DNA of 64,000 nucleotides from Phlegmacium glaucopus (taxonomy: Eukaryota; Basidiomycota; Agaricomycetes; Agaricales; Cortinariaceae): NCBI GenBank assembly GCA_015039465.1, contig MU130491.1, forward strand, positions 199,929-263,928. The letters are read 5' to 3'. Positions 1 to 11,210 of the stretch are shown here, piece by piece. A program made the position numbers and the translations under genes. Position 1 is the stretch's first letter, and each line of letters opens with the position of its first letter. The notes below the pieces were generated by a model. The model did not search any database. It was not told the DNA's origin and worked only from the letters and a program-made list of their open reading frames with translations.

Positions 1-349
1 GAAGGAAGATATGTGCAGTGCTGGTGGGCTTGAGCCTGCCGCTTTCTCGGACCGATGTGACCAACCTGTGACTCAGGCGATCAAACATTTGAAAGACTAC
101 AAAATTAGCATGAAATGAGACCATGTTTTCCATCCCATTTCTTTTCACTCCAGCAACCTCTAAAAATGAGAAAAATTGATTTTTGGATAGGTAATATGTT
201 ATAGATGATAATATGTCTAATAAGTAGCCCTCGAAAGTCACTTGATTCAACAGTATAAATTCATTACTGAAAACTTGACACTGCCCTGATGAAACCGGTA
301 CCTTGTTATAAGCCCCTCTCACGAGTGAGAGGGGATTAGGTTGAGCCTA
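1..349. other. Intergenic, no gene recognised
   Basis: No convincing coding signal on either strand. The stretch ends where similarity to the F-box-like genes begins abruptly (about position 350), so this is probably the breakpoint flank of the truncated copy. A short inverted motif (CCCCTCTCAC then GTGAGAGGGG) lies at 315-334. Confidence 0.5.
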
Positions 350-744
350 TCTCCAGATCCACCAATTTCTATCCATTGTACGTCCCTAAATATCAGACAC
401 TGGCAGTCATCCGAACAGGTTATTCACTATGCAATGAAATTTAGCACGAGACCCGTCGGCTGCCCTTTGATATCAAGTGTCATTTTCCATCCATCGAAAC
501 ACTTGTTCTTCGTTTCCCTCCACTTCTTGATAATCCCAACCTCTGCGCCTATGTTATGTTACGAACTTCGAAAGGTCGACGCAAAGTTGCAATGAAAATA
601 TTGGAAACATTAGGAACACTAACGCGACTGGTTTTTGTCGTTCATGAATGCAACTACGGATTCCGAAGGGACCTGATGACTGAAATTATAATCGGGGAAG
701 AATTGATTGCCTTGGATGGACAGGAATGGGCTTTGGTAAACTAG
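350..744 (+). pseudogene. Truncated 3' remnant of the F-box-like gene family
   Basis: Only the last nine or so codons of exon 1 are present (to about 377), followed by the family intron (donor GTACGT at 378, acceptor AG at 443-444) and the whole second exon (445-744, 300 nt, stop TAG). The second exon is still open and matches exon 2 of the complete copies at 4554, 7609 and 9142, including the closing residues EWALVN. Everything upstream, including the F-box-like domain, is missing, so it cannot make the full protein. The codon before the donor is ATT where complete copies have ATG. Sequence after the stop (to about 890) also resembles the 3' flanks of the other copies, so the duplicated unit extended past the gene. 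Confidence 0.8.
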
Positions 745-1800
745 ACTTTTTGGCATAAAAGTATGTACCGATGTTGTACCGGTGTTGTTATTGCGCTCGG
801 AGTTGAAGCAATCATGTATGATCTTTATTCAACCTTATGGTGGTTGCAGAATCAATGTGTTTTTTTACACTCATCTCATCCAGCATCTAAAGTTGAACGC
901 CTCAGCACTCGCTGGGCCGGTGTGACAAAGTGTGACAAAAGTGACTTTGTCAGTACTCAGTACTCAGGCTCAGTGCTCAACCCCAGTGAGAACGGGCTCT
1001 GAGGTTTTCTGAGTGTTGTGGAAAGGATCTGGGATTTTCCGGCTGCAGCTGAGCTGGACTGGTTTGGTCTGAGCTCATTCTGAATTGCAGTATTGAGTCG
1101 TCATCACACTTCTCGATTTGTAGCCTCATGCAGCAGAACAAAAATATTTGCGGCCTTCTAAGGCCTTTCTTTTTTTGACCACTCGCTCACCGGTAGGTTT
1201 TGTATTTTCGATGCTCTCAAAACGTGATGAAGATTCGAAAACTCCCCAAGTTGACCTGGAACGGATTGAGCTGTCCAATCACTCCTTTCCTTCCTTCCAC
1301 CACGATCCCCTCTCCATCCGTGATTTCGACCTTCCCCAGCTTTTTGGCGTCTCCGATTTTAAGAACACACAGACTGAATATCCCTCGTGTTTCTATCTCC
1401 GATGATCCTAGTACCCTGAAGACAAGTGGGTTATCGCGTCCTGAGGCTTTCCTTAGGCCACCGTCACCACCATACTCAGCATTTGCAAGAAACCCGTCAA
1501 GTCTGTGTATGGTAACACCAACAATGCATTGCAATGCGCAACTTTACTAGGTGTCAAGTCACGGTGCGTCCATTGTCTTTCCTCCGATGGTTTTTTGAGT
1601 TCTAATCTGGTATCGCTTGTTTTGAGCCCGTAGGGTGTATTGGGCATATAGACTAGCCTTTCCTCGTGGAACGAGCCTGTCGAAGCTGCATCGACACATG
1701 AAATGCTGCCCAAGGTAAGTATATGCGCATTATCTTTGATATTCTGATTCCCAGGCTTGTTCTTGGTTCTAGCACATAGTATCAACCTCGGCGAGGCACA
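745..1800. other. Flank of F-box remnant and ambiguous ORFs
   Basis: 745-890 is shared 3' flank of the F-box family. 900-1000 carries short repeats built on AGTACTCAG and the left arm of an inverted repeat (981-996). From 1148 to 1785 open frames exist on both strands (for example plus 1200-1550 and minus 1217-1534), but none shows a recognisable domain. A plausible plus-strand exon lies at about 1651-1713 (a polar peptide ending in LPK before GTAAGT). It could be an upstream exon of the gene ending at 2373. I could not settle the 5' splice pattern. Confidence 0.35.
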
Positions 1801-2847
1801 GACCGAACGGAATCGTCACGAACAATTTACACGACCTCTGGCTAATTCGTTGTTCCGGTGAAATAGATCGACCCTTTGTAAGTATTTTGAGTATTTTTTT
1901 CCCACAAAACAGATCGTTTCCTCTATTTTAGACAAATTTTAGTCGTCCCGCGTCCCTCAGAGGAAGCTCTAATCGTTGAACGAACACCAATAGCACCAGC
2001 GCTAGCTCCTAAAAAATCTTCTAAAAGTGACGACAACGAGCTTTCCATTGGAAAGGGTTTGAGTGCGCGGTATGTCTACTCGCATTACCTTCTCGTTCCC
2101 TATTTGATTCATTTATCATAGCGGCTTGTATGCGGAGGAGTACAAGAAATCCCACCCCCACGTTACGACAGGACAATACCGGGTTCTCTGGGACAACATT
2201 GACGAAGCAACACGCAAGGTATTTTGATGTTTTCTTCTTTATTTGTTCGCATAATTTGTAACGTTCTCCAGGAATTTGAACAGCTGAGGAAAGCCGAGAG
2301 GAAGGCCGGGAAATCTCTCGTCACTGCGACGCAGGCAGGGGATGTGGCGGATCCATGTTTTTTTGCCTTCTAGGTGCGTTCCCATACTCTAGTACTATTC
2401 TCATTGCGTACTAAGTCGTTCGCAGACTTCATATATTTCCTCGAAACCAGCTTCAAATGACTTGAACGACAACTAACAATTGTACATTATGCTAGAAGGA
2501 TGTGAGCCGCTCAGATACTCAGATAACCGCAGACTCCCTCTGTAGAACCCAGAAATTTCTGTAGTATTCGGTAGAAATAAAGTTTTATTTAATTTGAACA
2601 CGCTCCGAAGGAATCAGATGAAATCTGTAGAGTACCGACTACTTCAGACTACCTCTGCCCCTCTCTGAGAGTTTCAAAATGTTCGAGAATGGGGGCACCG
2701 TGTTCATTTCAGACAGGTGGCAAATCTAGGTCGTCAGCCGTCCTTATCCGGTCTGAACTGTCCTCATCTGCCCCACCGCTCTCCTCCGTTCTCCTCAGAA
2801 ATATTACTGTTAACCTCCGCCTCCCTCCGATCCCGTTCTCACTGGGG
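981..2847. repeat. Segment bounded by 16-bp inverted repeats
   Basis: The 16-mer CCCCAGTGAGAACGGG at 981-996 recurs as its exact reverse complement at 2832-2847. Weaker matching extends outward into CTCAA/TTGAG-type sequence. The segment encloses the small spliced gene ending at 2373. The motif overlaps in sequence (CCCCAGTGA) with the ends of the 32030-42076 segment, so both may belong to related DNA transposons. No clear target-site duplication was found, so a mobile element is only a candidate. Confidence 0.35.
1932..2373 (+). CDS. Hypothetical protein, 3' exons (5' end unresolved)
   Basis: Three exons join cleanly: 1932-2069, 2122-2218 and 2272-2373 (stop TAG), with introns 2070-2121 (52 nt) and 2219-2271 (53 nt) that have GT...AG ends. 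The product is a proline/alanine-rich stretch (VVPRPSEEALIVERTPIAP) followed by a charged helical region (AEEYKKSHPHVTTGQYRVLW, then basic heptads EFEQLRKAERKAGK). The basic helical part faintly recalls HMG-box or DNA-binding helices, but I do not recognise a family. An upstream exon ending at 1857 would join in frame across an intron 1858-1931, and more exons may reach back to about 1200. No start codon is assigned. It lies inside an inverted-repeat-bounded segment, so it may be a captured or broken gene. Confidence 0.5.
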
Positions 2848-2849
2848 CT
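2374..2849. other. Intergenic
   Basis: No gene seen. It contains the right arm of the inverted repeat (2832-2847). Immediately downstream (2848-2906) is a degenerate run of a roughly 10-nt motif (CTCAACGCTC / CTAACGTTCA) that recurs near 6110 and 24685. Confidence 0.4.
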
Positions 2850-4553
2850 CAACGCTCAACGCTCAACATTCAGCGTTCAACTCCTAACGTTCAACGTTAA
2901 AAATTCAGTTGTTATTTTCCATTGTTAAGTTTGTAATAATCCGATCCACAACTATTATTCGACACGGGAACCTATCGCGCTGCATCATATATCGCTACTT
3001 CTCCAGTCAACTTTCGAAGAACCTTCCATTTTACAAGTTTACTCTGAGCGCTAGTCTGCTTTCGCAAGCGAAGTTTGGCTCATGTCAATACCATCCAACA
3101 TCATCAGCAATTCTTTACTTACGAGGGCTACTTTCCATGCAGTACAAGGAGGCTTGCACACTCATTCGTACTTCACTGTCGAAGGGCGAAAAGGTGAGTA
3201 CCCATGACATTGAGTCTAGTACTCTCAGTACTCGCGATTGGATGAGTCATTTTTTGATTTTGCATCGGACATCAGGCAAAGCCCAACGAGAAATTTACGA
3301 CGCATTTGCAGGGCGTCGTATAAAAGAAAAGTACCTTGATGTCCAAGTTGAATCGGCGTCCATGCTTGCACCTGCTCTGGAGCGCTGGATCACGATTTTT
3401 TCAATAATCGTCCGAGTTGAATCGCCTCTGGAGGCCATGTAATTCGCGCTGAATATAGCATAACGTTGATTACTAGCCCTATATCGACGGCTCGGAGTGA
3501 AACACTGGCATCATCGGGGTATGTCAACCACAAATACTAGGACGAGATTGCTATCGCGGGTCAATCATCGCCATGCTGGTAGCAGAAATCACATCACTTC
3601 CTTGATCGACCTAGATACACATCTATGGCCACTCATGACACAGCCGTTTGAAGCCGTCAAGTTTATGCATGAATGTTGCCCATATAGATCCCGAACCCCC
3701 CAACACGCCACACTCCGATGGGATTAGAATGTCGTTCTAGTCCCTTCGGAGTATGCCGCCTCACCATCGTCGACTTCGGGGTATCTGTCTGGGTGGGGAA
3801 TAATATATTGCAATGCAGACAGATCTTCGGGATGATATTCGGACGATGAGTGCTGGCATTATGTCAGAGGAAGCTGCTCTGGGAGCGGACAGCGACAAGG
3901 ATGTGGATGTGGGTGGGCCCTCTCGTCTGCTGTCTTCCATTCAACTTAGATTGCAGGCGAATATGGAAAATTCACAATTTCTGTGCGTAACTTTGTCGTT
4001 ATGAGAGCCTAAATCTTAGATAGGGAGTATCAGAAGAAATCACTTAGCCTTGCTCGCCACGAAGTTTCTACTGTGGACATAGCAATGTAGGAGGCCTTTC
4101 TGCAGAGGCTCATCGATGTGTCAATGAGGTAACCCTTTCTACTGTAGGATCCCGTGAATGGGCGCCAATATGAACAAAAATATAGACTATGGCAGCTGCC
4201 TAGTGGAATATCGGACAGAGACAAAATCAAATAGCTTGGTGATGGTGTGATTCTGTATGATGTTCAGGCGAAATCGTCAATATATGAATCCAATACCATC
4301 CCCATCGTCAAAGAAAAATCATGCCGCTCATGTCAAGGTCAGCGCACTTGCATGAGACACCGCTGTCTGGTTGACTACGGTGAATCATTTCAACGAGTAG
4401 GTCTGGTTGACTACGGTGAATCATTTCAACGAGTAGGTCAATGGAGATGCATTTGGTGAATTTCGGCTCAATAAACCTCTGTGAGTTTTAGTTCCGCCAA
4501 AGATTTCAGCCACACGCTACAAATGAACCATAACATTACACTACCACCAGCCA
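2850..4553 (+). repeat. Segmental duplication unit 1, region upstream of F-box copy 1
   Basis: From about 2920 to 3805 and 4338 to 4553 this is near-identical to 6520-7410 and 7417-7608, the region before F-box copy 2. A block of about 520 bp (3815-4337) is present only here. The duplicated part has open frames conserved between copies (for example 3180-3440, ending LEAM and stop, and 3521-3727), with a GTGAGT site at 3193 and acceptor-like CAG at 3276. I recognise no protein family, and base changes between copies show no obvious coding bias by eye. It may be a decayed gene or the promoter side of the F-box unit. Confidence 0.6.
4365..4436 (+). repeat. Tandem duplication of 36 bp
   Basis: Two perfect adjacent copies of a 36-bp unit (4365-4400 and 4401-4436) beginning GTCTGGTTGACTACGG. 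The sister duplication unit (about 7445-7480) has it once, so the tandem copy arose after the segmental duplication. Confidence 0.9.
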
Positions 4554-5791
4554 ATGAGACATTTGACCGAAATTATGTCTACCAGCACAGATCTCAAATG
4601 TTTCCCCCCTGAAATATGTTCTCTCATATGTCAGGACCCAATTTTCGAACGACGCGACTTAAAATCCATTTGCTTCATTTCACATAACTTTCGAAGAGAG
4701 GCCCAAAGGCTACTTTCCTTTCGCTTTCCATGTCTTCAAGGTGCCAGCCGCGTCAGAGCCTGGTGCCTATCTCTCAAACGCAGACCTCATCTTGCACCAG
4801 GCATTGAGGGTCTCGTTTTACTCCTGCCACAACAAATAGCCTTCCACCCAGACGACTTTGCACGTCTTATACAGGCGTTGAGGATGTGTATAAACTTGAA
4901 GGAATTGTCGGTGCTTTCTCAAAATCGTAGACGTGGATTACAAGACTATTCGACATCGGTGTATATGCTGGACAATCTTCCGTTCAAGTTGACCAAATTT
5001 GTCAACAACTATTTCATTCAAGACGATGTATTGAAAAAATTTCTCAATTCTCAGAGGACCTTACAAACGCTGCAATTGCATTCGGGTGAAGCATTCTCTC
5101 ACAGCGATGTGGCTCTCCCTTGCCTGAAAACGTTGGCTTGCGCGACGCAATTTTTCGATCAGGGTTGGTCACCGTTCGGAATCCAACCCCGACAGGTCGA
5201 AAGGTTACGGCTTGATTTTGAAAATTTGGAGGCTGACGTTTACGAAACGACCATATTGCATTCCACCTTCCTATTCCAGTTACCTTACAAATTTTTGAAG
5301 AGCGTGGCCATATTTCTAAAGCGAAAACCGGATAGAAGACAGTCCCATTTTTCAGAAGTCATGCTTTTCTTTGCGAGAAAGATGCCAGACATCAAGCATC
5401 TCCAGATCCACCAATTTCTATCCATGGTACGTCCCTAAATATCAAGCAGTCATCCGAGCGACCAGGTTATTTACTATGTAATGGAATTTAGCCCGAGAGC
5501 CGTCTGCTGCCCTTTGATATCAAGTGTCATTTTCCGCATATCGAAACACTGGTTCTTCATTTCCCTCCACTTCTTGATGATCCCAACCTCTGTGCCTATG
5601 TTATGTTGCGAACTTCAAAAGGTCGACACAAAGTTGCAAAGGAAATAATGAAAACATTACAAACACTAACGCGCCTGGTTTTTGTCGATCATGAATGCGA
5701 CTACGAATTCCGAAGGGACCTGACGACCGACATTATAACCGGGGAAGAATTGATTGCCCTGGATGAACAGGAATGGGCTTTGGTAAACTAG
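4554..5791 (+). CDS. F-box-like protein, tandem copy 1
   Basis: Two exons, 4554-5426 and 5492-5791, joined across a 65-nt intron (GTACGT...TTTAG) in phase 0, giving about 390 aa. The N-terminus (residues about 15-60, with FPPEICSLICQD, an RRDLKSICF segment and NFRREAQRLL) has the layout of basidiomycete F-box-like domains. The rest is leucine-rich and irregular, as in the substrate-binding part of such proteins. F-box proteins recruit targets to SCF ubiquitin ligases; here that is inferred from family resemblance only. Two in-frame ATGs (4554 and 4575) are conserved among copies, and the second (MSTSTDL) could also start translation. It is one of three complete tandem paralogs. Confidence 0.75.
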
Positions 5792-6135
5792 GCTTTTTGG
5801 CACAAAAGTATGTACCGATGTTGTACGTTATTGTTCTCGGAGGTGAAGCAATAATTTGTTCGGTTCTGAGAAAACGAGTGTATTGGTTAACGTAGAGGAG
5901 GGGGAAAAAGGAACTGAATACAAGTGAGAGCGTGCGTAGACTATATACAGCGAGTGACAACAGCCACAAACAAATGACATAACCTCAAAATGCCTGGTTT
6001 AGAATGTAAATGTTTAATGAATAGAAAGATTATTTGGAGTCTTTCATGCTGAAGTTATAACTAATGATCTTTATATTGGTTTATTACCTGTTAAAACTAA
6101 GTACTCAGTACTCAACGTTCAAAGTTCAACTCCTA
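5792..6135. other. Intergenic between F-box units
   Basis: No gene seen. The first part resembles the 3' flank shared by the F-box copies. The end (about 6095-6135) carries AGTACTCAGTACTC and the CTCAACGTTC motif, matching the sequence around 2850-2886 in the sister unit. Confidence 0.4.
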
Positions 6136-6500
6136 CAGCTATTTGCGAAATGGTAGACGTTTTGAAAAATTTCTTACGTGCGTCTTTGTTTGTATAAATA
6201 CCCATATTTAGGCAGAATTGATGCGCATGATGTTAGAGGAGTTGAAAGCAGTGGAGCGGCTGCGCTATTCACATCTAGTACAGGCTCCTTGTCACAAACA
6301 GGGTCAACAATCAATATATTGCGATGACATAGTGAATTTCACGCGAGGTGGGGGAAAGTGGAGCAATGAGGATTGATATTGATATTGAGGCCTTATTGAG
6401 GCACGGTTTGTTTGTACTATACTATATCTGGTAGACGGAAGAAATTTTTTGGAAATTTTCTTGAAATTTTCCGAAACGTCTACCATTTCGCAAGTAGCTG
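6136..6500. mobile_element. TA-flanked MITE (Tc1/mariner-like ends)
   Basis: This 365-bp element has about 27-bp terminal inverted repeats starting CAGCTA(T/C)TTGCGAAATGG, with one mismatch between arms, and is flanked by TA on both sides (6134-6135 and 6501-6502). The sister duplication unit keeps the uninterrupted site, reading AACTCCTAACGTTC at 2880-2893, which defines the ends and shows insertion after duplication. It has no transposase and is AT-rich inside. A TA target and CAG-start ends are typical of Tc1/mariner-derived MITEs. Confidence 0.85.
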
Positions 6501-7608
6501 TAACGTTCAATGTTCAACTTTCCATCGTCAAGCCTGTAACAATCCGATCCACAACTGTTATTTGACACAGGAACCTATCGCGCTGCATCATATATCGCTA
6601 CTTCTTCTCCAGTCAACTTTCGAAGAACCTTCCATTTTACAAGTTTACTCTGAGCGCTGGTCTGCTTTTGCAATGAGATTTGGCTCATGTCGATACCATC
6701 CAACACCATCAGCAATCCTTTACTTACGGGGGCTACTTTCCATGCAGTACAAGGAGGCTTGCACACTCGCTCGTACTTCACTGTCGAAGGGCGAAAAGGT
6801 GAGTACCCATGACATTAAGTTTAGTACTCTAAGTACTCACGATTGGATGAGTCATTTTTTGATTTTGCATCGGACATCAGGCAAAGCCCAACGAGAAATT
6901 TACGACGCATTTGCAGGGCGTCGTATAAAAGAAAAGTACCTTGATGTCCAAGTTGAATCGGCGTCCATGCTTGCACCTGCTCTGGAGCACTGGATCACGA
7001 TTTTTTCAATAATCGTCCGAGTTGAATCGCCTCTGGAGGCCATGTAATTCGCGCTGAATATAGCATAACGTTGATTACTAGCCCTATATCGACGGCTCGG
7101 AGTGAAACACTGGCATCATCGGGGTATGTCAACCACAAATACTAGGACGAGATTGCTATCGCGGGTCAATCATCGCCAGCCGGGTAGCAGAAATCACATC
7201 ACTTCCTTGATCGACCTAGATACACATCTATGGCCACTCATGACACAGCCGTTTGAAGCCGTCAAGTTTATGCATGAATGTTGCCCATATAGATCCCGAA
7301 CCCCCCAACACGCCACACTCCGATGGGATTAGAATGTCGTTCTAGTCCCTTCGGAGTATGCCGCCTCACCATCCTCGACTTCGGGGTATCTGTCTGGGTA
7401 AGGAATAATATTGCAATGTCAACGCACTTGCATGAGACACCGCTGTCTGGTTGACTACGGTGAATCATTTCAACGAGTAGGTCAGTGGAGATGCATTTGG
7501 TGAATTTCGGCTCAATAAACCTCTGTGAGTTGTTACCGTGAACAGTTTCGCCAAAGATTTCAGCCACACGCTACAAATGAACCATAACATTACATTACCA
7601 CCCAGCCC
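6501..7608 (+). repeat. Segmental duplication unit 2, region upstream of F-box copy 2
   Basis: Near-identical partner of 2900-3810 plus 4338-4553. Relative to unit 1 it lacks about 520 bp (junction near 7412-7417) and has a single copy of the 36-bp repeat. The ORF-like stretches seen in unit 1 are kept here (ending at 7047 and 7332) but are not recognised. Confidence 0.65.
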
Positions 7609-8828
7609 ATGAGACATCTGATCGAAATTATGTCTACCAGCACAGATCTCAAGTGTTTCCCCCCTGAAATATGTTCTCTCATATGTCAGGACCCAATTTT
7701 CGAACGACGCGACTTAAACTCCATTTGCTTCATTTCACATAACTTTCGAAGAGAGGCCCAAAGGCTACTTTCCTTTCGCTTTCCATGTCTTCGAGGTGCC
7801 GGCCGCATCAGAGCCTGGTGCCTATCTCTCAAACGCAGACCTCATCTTGCACCAGGCATTGAGGGTCTCGTTTTACTCCTGCCACAACAAATAGCCTTCC
7901 ATCCAGACGACTTTGCACGTCTTATACAGGCGTTGAGGACGTGTATAAACTTGAAGGAATTGTTGGTGCTTTCTCAAAGTCGTAGACCCGGATTACAAGA
8001 CTATTCGACATCGGTGTATATGCTGGACAATCTTCCGTTCAAGTTGACCAAATTTGTCAACGACTATTTCATTCAAGACGATGTATTGAAAAATTTTCTC
8101 AATTCTCAGACGACCTTACAAACGCTGCAATTGCATTCGGGTGAAGCATTCTCTCACAGCGATATGTTTCTCCCTTGCCTGAAAACGTTGGCTTGCGCTA
8201 CGCAATTTTTTTATCAGAGTTTGTCACCATTCGGAATCCAAGCCCAACAGGTCGAAAGGTTACGGCTTGATTTTGAAAATTCGGAGGCTGACGTTTACGA
8301 AACGACCATGTTGCATCGCGCCTTCCTATTCCAGTTACCTTACAAATTTTTGAAGAGCGTGGCCATATTTCTAAAGCGAAAACCGGATAGAAGACAGTCC
8401 CATTTCCTTGCAGAAGAGATGCCATATATCAAGCATCTCCAGATCCACCAATTTCTATCCATGGTACGTCCCTAAATATCAAGCAGTCATCCGAGCAACC
8501 AGGTTATTTACTATGTAATGGAATTTAGCCCGAGAGCCGTCTGGTGCCCTTTGATATCAAGTATCATTTTCCGCGTATCGAAACACTGGTTCTTCATTTC
8601 CCTCCACTTCTTGATAATCCCAACCTCTGTGCCTATGTTATGTTGCGAACATCAAAAGGTCGACACAAAGTTGCAAAGGAAATAATGAAAATATTACGTA
8701 CACTAACGCGACTGGTTTTTGTCGTTCATGAATGCGACTACGAATTCAGAAGAGGCTTGAAGTCTGGTATTATAACTAGGGAAAATTTGATTACCCTGGA
8801 TGAACAGGAATGGGCTTTGGTAAACTAG
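7609..8828 (+). CDS. F-box-like protein, tandem copy 2
   Basis: Exons 7609-8463 and 8529-8828 with a 65-nt intron in the same place and phase as copy 1; about 384 aa. Very similar to copy 1, including upstream DNA, so it is the most recent duplicate. It is shorter by a few residues near the end of exon 1, where copy 1 has an EVMLFFARKMP stretch and this copy reads LAEEMP. The F-box-like N-terminus (FPPEICSLICQD) is intact. Both reading frames are open, so the gene looks functional. A SCF adaptor role is inferred from the domain only. Confidence 0.75.
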
Positions 8829-9141
8829 ACTTTTTGGTGCTAAAGTACCGATGTGGTTATTGTACTCGGAGTCAAAGTATTCATGTATGATCTTTATTCA
8901 ACCTTGTGGAGGTTGCAGAGTGAATGTGCTCTTTTGTGTGAAATTGGTTACACTCGCTATGGTACTTCATAGTCCAGCACCCGCCGTTTGCTGTGCAGGA
9001 CCGCTGTGACGAAAGTGTGACAACGTACTTCGTAGTGGCTGCCTTAGACCTGTCACATCACATATATCGATCGAGAGACTACCTTACACCACATGCTACG
9101 AACCAACCTTTAAAAACCAATAAAATTGTCAGCAGCCAGAC
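8829..9141. other. Intergenic between F-box copies 2 and 3
   Basis: No gene seen. It is the shared 3' flank of the family followed by about 200 bp without the duplicated upstream module that precedes copies 1 and 2. Confidence 0.4.
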
Positions 9142-10382
9142 ATGCGACTGAAAGTTCAAATCATGTCTACCAGCACAGATCTCAAATGTTTCCCCCCTGA
9201 AATATGTTCTCTCATATGTCAAGACCCAATTCTCAAACGACGCGACTTGAACTCCATTTGCTTCATTTCACATAACTTTCGAAGAGAGGCCCAAAGGCTA
9301 CTTTCCTTTCGCTTTCCATGTCTCCGAGGTGCTGGCCGCATCAAATCCTGGTGCCTATCTCTCAAACGCAGACCTCATCTTGCATCAGGCGTTGAGGATC
9401 TCGTTTTGCTCCTGCCACAAGAAGTAGCCTTCCACGCAGACGACATGACGCATCTTATACAGGCGTTGAAGATGTGTATGAACTTGAAGGAACTGTCAGT
9501 GCTCTCTCAAAATCGTAGATGTGGATTACAAGACCATTCGACATCGGTGTATATGCTGGACAATCTTCCGTTCAAGTTGACCAAATTTGTCAACGACTAT
9601 TTCATTCAAAACGATGAATTGGCACAATTTCTCGATTCTCAGACGACCTTACAAACGCTGCAATTGCATTCGGGAGAAACATCCTCTCACCTTGCTATAT
9701 ATCTTCCTTGCCTGAAAACATTAGCTTGCGCTGCGCAATTTATTGATAGGAGTTGGTCACCGATGGGAAACCCGCTCGAAAGGTTACGGCTTGATTTTGA
9801 AAGGTCGAGGGAGGTTTCTGAAAGGGCCATTCTGGATTCCGCCTTTGACTTCCACCCATCTTACACAAAATTGACGAGCTTGGCCTTATTTCTAAAGCGA
9901 AAACCGGGTAGAAGGCATTCTCATTTTTTAGAAGTCATGTATTTCATTGCAGAAGAGATGCCACAAATCAAGCATCTCCAGATCCACCAATTTCTATCCA
10001 TGGTACGTCTCTAAATTTCAAGCAGTCATCCGAGCGACCGGGTTATTTACTATGTAATGAAATTTAGCCCGAGAGCCGTCTGCTGCCCTTTTCTTCCAGG
10101 TGTCATTTTGAGCACATCGAAACACTGGTCCTTCGTTTCCCTCCACTTCCTGATGATCCCAACCTCTGCGCCTATATTATATTACGAACTTCAAAAGGTC
10201 GACGCAAAGTTGCAGAGAAAATAATGAACGCATTCAAAACATTAACGCGACTGGTTTTTGTCGATCATGAATGCGACTACGATTTCCGGAGGGACTTGAA
10301 GTCTGGTATTGTAACTAGGGAAGCATTGATTACCCTGGATGAACAGGAATGGGCTTTGGTAAACTCGACTTTTTGGTGCTAA
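9142..10382 (+). CDS. F-box-like protein, tandem copy 3, stop codon lost
   Basis: Exons 9142-10002 and 10068-10382 with the family's 65-nt phase-0 intron; about 391 aa. It is the most diverged complete copy, with differences concentrated in the C-terminal half of exon 1. The ancestral stop TAG after EWALVN is TCG here, so translation runs five codons further to TAA at 10380-10382, adding STFWC. No ATG-initiated ORF of note marks exon 2, so it is easy to miss without splicing. The immediate upstream DNA does not match that of copies 1 and 2, so only the gene and 3' flank were copied. Function as for the other copies, inferred. Confidence 0.7.
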
Positions 10383-11210
10383 AGTACCGATGTGGTTATT
10401 GTGCTCGGAGTCGAAGCAATCATGTATGATCTTTATTCAAACCTTAAGGAGGTTGCAAAATGAATGTGCTCTTTTGTGTGAAAGATATCGGTTACACTCA
10501 CTCTCATCCAGTATCTCGAGTTGGATCTGAAAGGCCTCAGCACTCGTTGTTTGCTGTGGATCCCATGATGCGATTCTCTTTTAAGAGACACCAAGAGTGG
10601 CTTCAATGTGCAGCATCGTGGACTCTGCTAAATAATCGGGAGACCCCTGAATAGGGTCGAGCACAAATTCTCTCGCCTCTACCTCTAGCAAAAGAGATTT
10701 ATCCTCTGGTGCTTATTGTACAAAACAGTTTGTGGAACCAATGCAGCAAACCCTTCTCAAACCATCATCTATGTGCTAATGAGACGAAATATCGAGAGGG
10801 AAGTTGCAGGGGAGGGTGAGCCACAAAGGTGAGCTATAAGACATTTCACTATATTACAGTCATAAATATCTCAGAGATTCTGGTGCGGTGGATCGCCACG
10901 CTGTCCCCGTTCAAAATTTCATGGGGAACTTGTATCACGTCGACTCTATTGAACGACCGACAAAGTGGTACGACAGTCCACTTCTATTGTCTATCAAGAG
11001 GACAAGAGTAAGTGACCCCCGAAGTGAATTGTTTTTCGGCCACTTAAAATCACTGCTACTTACTCTCAAGTATTGTAACTTCTCTCAGTTCAAAAGTTAT
11101 ATTCGAAACAAGTAATGATTGGTCCATCAATATCGAACACTCGTAAAACAAACCAGTGCAGGTATCATATGAACGTTAAATTGTACATTTGTAAATCCTG
11201 ATTATGGCGA
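10383..11210. other. Intergenic, no gene recognised
   Basis: 10383-10480 is F-box family 3' flank. Short plus-strand frames at 10460-10654 and 10829-11115 are not recognised. One of them (about 10870-11010) has a plausible polar peptide ending before GTAAGT at 11009, so a short unidentified exon is possible. This side is also downstream of the metallothionein gene on the other strand. Confidence 0.35.

Noticed and set aside
1217..1534. Minus-strand frame of 105 codons
   Set aside because: No recognised domain, overlaps equally open plus-strand frames, and no supporting splice context. Kept only as a note in the gap entry.
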